A model generated the notes under the pieces. It was not told where the DNA came from, did not search any database, and saw only the letters and a program-made list of their open reading frames with translations. From Nocardia sp. BMG51109 (GTDB taxonomy: Bacteria; Actinomycetota; Actinomycetes; Mycobacteriales; Mycobacteriaceae): 64,000 nt of DNA. Shown piece by piece: positions 58,553-64,000 of this stretch; positions within the stretch are counted from its first letter, which is position 1; each line of letters begins with the position of its first letter. The position numbers and the translations under genes are program-made. The stretch spans positions 620,001 through 684,000 of the forward strand of contig NZ_JAFQ01000004.1 in the NCBI RefSeq assembly GCF_000526215.1, written 5' to 3'.

Positions 58553-59458
58553 TCAGGACGCTATCCGCTCGGGCCCGGACACGGTTCGCAGGGCGCGAAT
58601 GGCCGCCGCGACGGCCGGGCGTTCCTGCGATGCCTGCCGGTAGGTCACGCCGACCTGCCGGTTGCCGTCGGTAACCGTGGCGGCGATCAGGTGCCGGTGC
58701 CGGTCGGCCACCGACATCTCCGGGACGATCGTCACGCCCAGATCGTGCTCCACCATTTCCGCCATGGCCGCGAAGCTGGCGCTGCGATGCTCGATCCGGG
58801 GCGCGAAACCGGCCTCCCGGCAGGCGAATACGACGGATGCGATGGACGGCGCACCATCGGGCGCCGCGATCCAGTCCGCATCGCGCACGGCCGCGAGCCC
58901 CTGCCTGCCGACCCGTTCCCGCAGCGCCGGCGGCGCCAGCACCACCAGCGGGTCGTTGAACAGGAACTCCGACGACAACCCCAGCGGCAGATCGCGAGCG
59001 CGGAACGAATACGAGTACGTCACCGCCAGATCCACGTCCTGCTGGCGCACCGCCGGTACGGAATCCACGGGCATCATGCCCACCAGGCGGATGCGCAGGC
59101 TGGGGTATTCGGCCCGCAACCGGGCTGCCGCGGGCAGCGCCAGCGAATCCAGCGCGGTGCGGAACGTGGCCACGGTGAGCACGCCGGTGACCGCCTCGCC
59201 CGTTGCCGCGACGGCACTTTCGGCCTCCTCGAGCGCCGCGATGATCCGCGAGGTGTGATCGACGAGGACCCGGCCGGCATGCGTCAGCCGCAGCACCCGG
59301 CCCTCCCTCCGGGTCAGCACGGCACCCACCTCCTCCTCGAGAATCCGCAGCTGCTGCGATACGGCCGAGGTGGTGATGCCGTGCAATTCCGATACCGCCG
59401 TCATCGTGACGTGTTCGGCCAGATCGCGCAGCAGGACCAGGCGTCGAATGTCGTACAT
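58553..59458 (-). CDS. LysR-family transcriptional regulator
   Basis: Predicted 301 residues. The winged helix-turn-helix includes ITTSAVSQQLRILEEEVGAV near residue 28. The effector domain starts near residue 90 (GVLTVATFRTALDSLALPAA). The ATG at 59458 has GAGGA 6 nt upstream. It is divergent from the carbonic anhydrase gene (228 bp between starts), so it probably controls that gene and senses a metabolite linked to bicarbonate or carbon status (inference). Confidence 0.9.
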   Translation of the reverse strand: MYDIRRLVLLRDLAEHVTMTAVSELHGITTSAVSQQLRILEEEVGAVLTRREGRVLRLTHAGRVLVDHTSRIIAALEEAESAVAATGEAVTGVLTVATFRTALDSLALPAAARLRAEYPSLRIRLVGMMPVDSVPAVRQQDVDLAVTYSYSFRARDLPLGLSSEFLFNDPLVVLAPPALRERVGRQGLAAVRDADWIAAPDGAPSIASVVFACREAGFAPRIEHRSASFAAMAEMVEHDLGVTIVPEMSVADRHRHLIAATVTDGNRQVGVTYRQASQERPAVAAAIRALRTVSGPERIAS

Positions 59459-59685
59459 GCGTCCTCGTTTCGGCCGACCCCGCGTCCCATCATCGGCGGC
59501 GGCGACCCTGGAGGAAATCCTTACGATCAGAACGATTCTGTGCAGGCCGCGTTCATCAGGTGATCGACCGCGACATGCCAGTGTTTGTCTCACCCTGCGT
59601 CAATCCCTCGCGCCGGGCGCCGATCGTTGGCCATCGTCGATGCACGAATCCGCATGTCACTACCCCACGCACCGGAGGCTCGATC

Positions 59686-60183
59686 ATGACCGTCACCGAC
59701 GAATACCTCGCCAACAACACCGAATACGCCGCCGGCTTCACCGGTCCGCTGCCGTTGCCGCCGAGTAAGCATGTCGCGGTGGTGGCGTGCATGGACGCGC
59801 GGCTGGACGTGTACCGGATTCTCGGACTGGGCGAGGGCGAGGCGCACGTCATCCGGAACGCGGGCGGCGTGGTCACCGACGACGAGATCCGTTCGCTCGC
59901 GATCAGCCAGCGGCTGCTGGGCACCACGGAGATCATCCTCATCCACCACACCGACTGCGGGATGCTGACCTTCACCGACGACGATTTCAAGCGCACGATC
60001 CAGGACGAGGTCGGCATCAAGCCGGCGTGGTCGGCCGAGGCGTTCGGGGATCTGGACGAGGATGTGCGCCAGTCGATTCGACGCATCGAGGCCAGTCCGT
60101 TCGTCACCCGGACCACGTCGCTGCGCGGCTTCGTCTTCGACGTCGCCACCGGCAAGCTCAACGAGGTCGTCGCCGCCGGGTAG
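59686..60183 (+). CDS. beta-class carbonic anhydrase
   Basis: Predicted 165 residues, hydrating CO2 to bicarbonate. The zinc/dyad motif is VACMDARLDVY near residue 35, and the His/Cys pair lies in ILIHHTDCGMLTF near residue 88. Zinc ligands would be Cys35, His88 and Cys91 by count. It is the short form similar to mycobacterial CanA-type enzymes. GGAGG lies 7 nt before the ATG. Regulation by the divergent LysR protein is inferred. Confidence 0.92.
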   Translation: MTVTDEYLANNTEYAAGFTGPLPLPPSKHVAVVACMDARLDVYRILGLGEGEAHVIRNAGGVVTDDEIRSLAISQRLLGTTEIILIHHTDCGMLTFTDDDFKRTIQDEVGIKPAWSAEAFGDLDEDVRQSIRRIEASPFVTRTTSLRGFVFDVATGKLNEVVAAG

Positions 60184-60306
60184 CTTCCGGTCCCCGCGGG
60201 CCGCACCGCCGAGTATCGATCACCGCGATCGGCGCGCTTTCGCCGTCGCCGCCGCTGTGTCACAGTCGGCGATACCCGGTATTTCACAATGGTGCGGAAG
60301 GCCGCG

Positions 60307-60522
60307 ATGAACGAGACGGAGCGACACATCCAACTGTCGGCGATACACGTGCGCTGGTCGGCGGACGAGCGCACGTTCATCGCCCGCTCCGACCAGTTCC
60401 CCGCCGTAGCCTACCGGCACGATTCCTCGCTGGCAGCCATGAACGGTCTCATCGATGCCATTCACGAACACCTCGGCGCGGTCACGTCCGTCCCCGGCGG
60501 CGACGCCGAGCGTGAGCATTGA
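60307..60522 (+). CDS. HicB-like orphan protein
   Basis: Predicted 71 residues. IHVRWSADERTFIARSDQFP followed by AVAYRHDSSLAAMNGLIDAI reproduces the HicB partial RNase-H-like fold (W-x-x-x-x-x-x-F/Y-V/I-A, then P-x-x-x-A and a C-terminal helix). There is no HicA toxin gene beside it, so an antitoxin function is uncertain. The ATG at 60307 is chosen because GGAAGG lies 6 nt upstream, inside the longer frame starting at 60289. Confidence 0.55.
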   Translation: MNETERHIQLSAIHVRWSADERTFIARSDQFPAVAYRHDSSLAAMNGLIDAIHEHLGAVTSVPGGDAEREH

Positions 60523-60565
60523 TACGGCAACGTCACCTCCGTCATTTCGGCACGAACACCACCTC

Positions 60566-60642
60566 CGTCATTCCGGCATGCTTGTGGCCGGAATCCGCAC
60601 GGGCCTGCGCTGGATCCCGGCCGAGAGCGTGCCAGGATGGCG
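60566..60642. repeat. imperfect 31-bp inverted repeat (REP/MITE-like)
   Basis: The left arm 60566-60596 (CGTCATTCCGGCATGCTTGT...) pairs with the right arm 60612-60642 at about 24 of 31 positions across a 15-nt loop. The word CACCTCCGTCATT is also duplicated just upstream at 60535. Similar GGCCGGAATCC-type hairpins are known as dispersed intergenic repeats in several bacteria. Confidence 0.75.
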
Positions 60643-60740
60643 GGGTGGGAGGCGCCGGACGACGGGGGTTGGAGGCGAGTGGCGTGGGAGGGTTAAGGAG
60701 AAGTGAACGTCGGTGTTAATGCTCCTACGGAGAGGAATCG

Positions 60741-60769
60741 TTGTAGCGGGCCGGTCGCCTGATTAGTTT
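60741..60769 (+). promoter_or_regulatory. promoter of the ABC transporter operon
   Basis: TTGTAG (60741-60746), a 17-bp spacer and TAGTTT (60764-60769), then 7 nt to the GTG at 60777. This gives a leaderless operon start. Confidence 0.55.
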
Positions 60770-60776
60770 TCAGCGG

Positions 60777-61736
60777 GTGTCCGGTTACCTGTGGCGCCGC
60801 ATCGGCCAGGCGATTCTCGTTGTCGCCCTGGCATATTCGGCCGTGTTCTTCGTACTGAACGTGCTGCCGGGCGATCCGATCGAACAGCAGATCGCCAATC
60901 CCGAGAATCCGATCTCCGATGAGGACGCCCAGGCGCTGCGCGCGTACTACCGGCTCGACCAGCCCGCGTACGTGCAGTTCGCCCTCTCGGTCGAGCGGCT
61001 GGCGTCCGGGGATCTGGGCTTCTCGCTGAACAGCGGGCAGCCGGTAGCGCGGCTACTCGGCGCGGCGTTCCCGTCGACGCTCGCGCTCGCTTCGATCGCC
61101 TTCGTCCTGGCCGCGCTGATCGGCTTCGGCATCGCCCTGGCCGCGGTGTTCGCGCCGTGGGCGCCGGTGCGGGAGACCGCGCGGACCCTGCCGCCGATGC
61201 TCCTGTCGATCCCGGCATTCGTCTCCGGATTGCTTGTACTACAGCTGGTTTCGTTCCAGCTCGGCTGGATGTCGGCGGTCCGGGACGAGGGGTTGCGGTC
61301 GGCGGTGTACGCGGCGATACCGCTGGCACTACCGGTGGCGGCGCCGATCGCCCAGATTCTCACCCAGGGCCTGTCCAACGCGTACGGGCAGCCGTACGTG
61401 GAAGTGTTGCGCGCCAAGGGATTGGCGCCGCGGCGCATCGTGTTCGGGCACGTCGTGCGCAACGGCGCGATTCCGACGGTCACGATCGTCGCCATCACGG
61501 TGGGCGAGTTGCTGGCCGGATCGGTCATCACCGAGACGGTCTTCAATCGGACCGGTATCGGCTACCTGACCGAGGTCGCGGTGCGCAACAAGGACACTCC
61601 GATCATCCAGGCGGTGGTCATCTCGGTGTCGGTGACCTTCGTCGTGATCAATCTGCTCACCGACCTCGTCTATCCGCTGATCGATCCGCGGATCAGGCGA
61701 TCCGCGCCCGCTCGCACCGAGGCGGTGCCGACATGA
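60777..61736 (+). CDS. ABC transporter permease, DppB type
   Basis: Predicted 319 residues, six membrane helices. The first helix is followed by FVLNVLPGDPIEQQIANPEN, as in Dpp/Opp permeases. The EAA-like loop reads YVEVLRAKGLAPRRIVFGHV near residue 210, and ETVFNRTGIGYL follows. Forms a heterodimer with the next gene product. Uptake of peptides, nickel-chelates or similar small ligands; the binding protein is not seen in the window. Its stop overlaps the next start as ATGA. Confidence 0.9.
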   Translation: MSGYLWRRIGQAILVVALAYSAVFFVLNVLPGDPIEQQIANPENPISDEDAQALRAYYRLDQPAYVQFALSVERLASGDLGFSLNSGQPVARLLGAAFPSTLALASIAFVLAALIGFGIALAAVFAPWAPVRETARTLPPMLLSIPAFVSGLLVLQLVSFQLGWMSAVRDEGLRSAVYAAIPLALPVAAPIAQILTQGLSNAYGQPYVEVLRAKGLAPRRIVFGHVVRNGAIPTVTIVAITVGELLAGSVITETVFNRTGIGYLTEVAVRNKDTPIIQAVVISVSVTFVVINLLTDLVYPLIDPRIRRSAPARTEAVPT

Positions 61737-62569
61737 CCGCGGTGGCCGCGACCGTCGCCCGGCCGTGGCGTCGTCGCGTCGTCGGTGTGCGGGACCTCCC
61801 GGCCTACCTGTTTCTCCTGCTCATCGTCGCGATGATCGTCGCGCCCGGAATGATCGCCCCGTACGACGCGTTCGCGGAGAACCTCGCGCCGCCGCTGTCG
61901 GGACCGAGTGCGGCGCATCCGTTCGGGACCGACTACATCGGCCGCGACCTGCTCAGCCGCATCGTCGCAGGCACCTCGGCCACGATCACCGGCTCGTTCA
62001 TCGCGGTGGCGATCGGCCTGATCGTCGGTACCGGACTCGGGCTGGTCGCCGCCTACTTCGGGCGCCTCGTGGACAGCGCCGTCGGACGAATCGTGGACGT
62101 GCTGCTCTCGATTCCCACCTTGCTGCTGTCCATCACGATCATCGTTGCGTTGGGCTTCGGAACGGTGAATGCCGCTGTTGCCGTGGGTATTTCGTCGGTC
62201 GCGGTATTCGCCCGGCTGGCCCGTTCCGAGGTGCTGGCGATCCGGCACCTGCCGTTCGTGGAGGCCGGTGAGCACATGGGGGCCGGACATCTGCGGCTGC
62301 TGTTCCGGCACGTGCTGCCCAACTCCTATTCGGCCGTACTCTCGCTCGCCGCACTGCAATTCGGGACCGCGATCCTGGCCATCGCCTCGCTGAGCTTCCT
62401 CGGCTACGGTGCGCAGCCGCCCGATCCCGAATGGGGCCTGCTCATTTCGGAGGGCCGCAACTACATCAACTCGCAGCCCACCCTGGTGCTGTTTCCCTCC
62501 CTCGCGATCGTGCTCGCCGTGCTGACCCTGAGCAGGCTCGCCCACCTCATCCGAAGGAAGGTCGGCTGA
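61733..62569 (+). CDS. ABC transporter permease, DppC type
   Basis: Predicted 278 residues, about six membrane helices. The N-terminal DppC signature HPFGTDYIGRDLLSRIVAG appears near residue 65, and the EAA loop RLARSEVLAIRHLPFVEAGE near residue 160. The C-terminal ASLSFLGYGAQPPDPEWGLL is typical of the family. Its ATG at 61733 overlaps the stop of the DppB gene (ATGA), and the ATPase gene starts 2 bp after its own stop. Confidence 0.92.
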   Translation: MTAVAATVARPWRRRVVGVRDLPAYLFLLLIVAMIVAPGMIAPYDAFAENLAPPLSGPSAAHPFGTDYIGRDLLSRIVAGTSATITGSFIAVAIGLIVGTGLGLVAAYFGRLVDSAVGRIVDVLLSIPTLLLSITIIVALGFGTVNAAVAVGISSVAVFARLARSEVLAIRHLPFVEAGEHMGAGHLRLLFRHVLPNSYSAVLSLAALQFGTAILAIASLSFLGYGAQPPDPEWGLLISEGRNYINSQPTLVLFPSLAIVLAVLTLSRLAHLIRRKVG

Positions 62570-62571
62570 CC

Positions 62572-64000
62572 ATGACGAAATCGAGTCCGCTGCTGGCCGT
62601 GTCGCATCTCGATGTCGGTTACGGCGAGCGCGGCGCGCCCGTGGTGTCGGACGTGAGCTTCACCGTCGAGCGCGGTGACGTCGTCGCGATCGTCGGGCAG
62701 TCCGGATCGGGAAAATCGACCATTGCCCGCGCCGTCCTCGGACTCCTTCCCGAGGGCGGGCACATCATCGGCGGCAGCGTGCATCTCGACGGTGTGGACG
62801 TCACCCGGTTCGGCCGGCGGCAGTGGCGCGAAAAGCGCGGCCGCACCGTGGGATTCGTGCCACAGGATCCGCTCGGGTCGCTCGATCCGTTGAAACGGGT
62901 GGGCGCTCAGGTCGCGGAGGTCCTCGTCACCCACGGCATCGAAGGATCGCGGGCGGCGCATCGGCGTGCGGTCGAACTGCTCGACCGCGTCGGGATCGAG
63001 GCGCCGGAGGAACGCGCGCGGTACTACCCGCATCAATTGTCGGGTGGGCAGCAGCAGCGCGTGCTGATCGCGATCGCCATCGCCGCGGACCCCGATCTGC
63101 TCATCGCCGACGAGCCGACCTCGGCGCTCGATGTCACCGTGCAGCGCCGGATCCTGGATCTGCTCGACGATCTGCGCCGGGAGCGCGGTCTCGGGATCGT
63201 CTTCATCACCCACGACCTCGCGCTCGCGGAGAATCACAGCAACCGGGTCGTGGTGCTGTCGGACGGCGTCGTTCGCGAATCCGGTGCGACCGGCGACGTA
63301 TTGCGCTTTCCCACCGACGATTACACGCGGCAGCTGATCAGCGACGCTCCCGCGCTGTCCCCGGACAAGTACGCACGGCCCGCACCGCCGTCCCGTGGCC
63401 GGCCGGTGCTGGAGGTTCGCGATCTCACCAAGTCGTACCACGCCGGTGTCCGCGTGCTGAACGGCGTGAGCTTCGCGGTGCGGGCGGGTTCGGTGCATGC
63501 GCTGGTCGGTGCGTCCGGTTCCGGCAAGACGACCGTGGCGCGGGCGCTCGCCGGGCTCACCACGTTCGACTCCGGCTCGGTGATCATCGAAGGCGCACAA
63601 TTGGATTCGCGGGCATGGGCGACACCGAAGCGGCGCCGGGAACGCTCCCGCATCCTGCACCTGGTCCAGCAGAATCCGCTCGCGGCGCTCGACCCGCGGC
63701 TGCCGATCGCCGAGGCCGTCGCCGAACCGCTGACGATCCACCGCATCGGAAACCGCCGCTCCCGCCGGGCGGAAGCCCTTGCGGCACTGGAGCGAGTCGG
63801 GCTGCCGCCGGAGATCGGCACGCGCACACCCGATGAGGTGTCCGGCGGCCAGCGGCAGCGGGTCGTGCTCGCGCGGGCGCTGATCGCCGGGCCGCGCATC
63901 CTGGTGCTCGACGAGCCGACCTCGGCGCTGGACGTCACGGTGCAGGCACTGACCATCGACCTGCTGCTCGAATTGCAGCGTGACCTCGGGCTCACGTTCC
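62572..64000 (+). CDS. ABC transporter ATPase, fused DppD-DppF (partial)
   Basis: Runs off the right edge; 476 codons are visible. Two complete-looking nucleotide-binding domains: the first with Walker A GQSGSGKSTIA near residue 43, signature LSGGQQQRV and Walker B LLIADEPTS; the second with GASGSGKTTVA near residue 310, signature VSGGQRQRVV and LVLDEPTSALDVT near the edge. The Walker B and His-loop parts of the second domain are cut. It energises the DppBC permease pair. Confidence 0.93.
   Translation, partial: MTKSSPLLAVSHLDVGYGERGAPVVSDVSFTVERGDVVAIVGQSGSGKSTIARAVLGLLPEGGHIIGGSVHLDGVDVTRFGRRQWREKRGRTVGFVPQDPLGSLDPLKRVGAQVAEVLVTHGIEGSRAAHRRAVELLDRVGIEAPEERARYYPHQLSGGQQQRVLIAIAIAADPDLLIADEPTSALDVTVQRRILDLLDDLRRERGLGIVFITHDLALAENHSNRVVVLSDGVVRESGATGDVLRFPTDDYTRQLISDAPALSPDKYARPAPPSRGRPVLEVRDLTKSYHAGVRVLNGVSFAVRAGSVHALVGASGSGKTTVARALAGLTTFDSGSVIIEGAQLDSRAWATPKRRRERSRILHLVQQNPLAALDPRLPIAEAVAEPLTIHRIGNRRSRRAEALAALERVGLPPEIGTRTPDEVSGGQRQRVVLARALIAGPRILVLDEPTSALDVTVQALTIDLLLELQRDLGLTF

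Noticed and set aside
60307..60522. Complete HicAB toxin-antitoxin pair
   Set aside because: No HicA-like double-stranded-RNA-binding-fold gene lies on either side.
1..64000. tRNA, rRNA, insertion sequences, prophage and secondary-metabolite core enzymes
   Set aside because: None of their characteristic sequences or protein motifs were seen on reading both strands.

Overview
The window is high-GC DNA of a mycolic-acid actinomycete, most likely Nocardia or a close relative. The evidence is the mycothiol enzyme Mca, a mycoredoxin-like glutaredoxin, LGFP-repeat cell-wall proteins, an F420-type luciferase-family oxidoreductase, many GTG starts and many apparently leaderless genes (a TANNNT box 6-8 nt before the start codon). 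I saw no rRNA, tRNA, insertion sequence, prophage or CRISPR array. Family names come from recognising motifs; no search was run.

Left half (about 1-32.6 kb). From memory of Mycobacterium tuberculosis H37Rv, this is a conserved chromosomal block (roughly Rv1074c-Rv1095) with small lineage-specific insertions. In order it holds a desA2-like desaturase, phoH2, glyA, coaA, a short-chain cis-prenyl synthase, a hemolysin III/TrhA protein, a YyaL-like thioredoxin-domain protein, an Rv1083-like membrane protein, mca, a DUF4307 protein, greA, metB, an acyl-CoA dehydrogenase, a small-channel-like membrane protein, a transglycosylase, cbs, a secreted SGNH hydrolase and a thiolase. mca, metB and cbs form a sulfur/cysteine/mycothiol group. 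Inserted among them are a TetR regulator, an epoxide-hydrolase-like protein, LGFP proteins, DUF488, an F420 oxidoreductase behind an unusual leader, a class III adenylate cyclase and a DUF4254 gene pair.

Middle (32.6-48.9 kb). Decayed tandem-repeat arrays separate short transcription units: DUF1330, an alpha/beta hydrolase, a Bax-inhibitor-like membrane protein, an RsmC-like rRNA methyltransferase, an AMIN-like lipoprotein, a His-rich DUF6153-like protein with a DUF305 lipoprotein (probably metal related), a lone VirB2/TrbC-like protein, a PucR regulator, a TetR regulator, an HD-GYP protein with a LuxR helix-turn-helix, and a DUF4331 surface protein followed by a TPR protein.

Right end (49-64 kb). 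This part holds an APC permease, a GT87 mannosyltransferase-like membrane enzyme, a small lipoprotein, an XRE/DUF5753 regulator divergent from a DUF574-type methyltransferase, a TetR/VOC pair with a well-defined shared promoter and operator, an MFS exporter, a free-standing PucR N-terminal domain, a LysR/beta-carbonic anhydrase divergent pair, a HicB-like orphan, and a Dpp-type ABC transporter (two permeases and a double ATPase cut by the window edge).

Most striking: just before the F420 oxidoreductase, four tiny ORFs at 5875-6114 are chained by ATGA stop/start overlaps. Three are encoded by exact 62-bp tandem repeats that copy the gene's own start region. A 14-bp start-region duplication with a GTGA overlap occurs independently before the hemolysin III gene at 12518.
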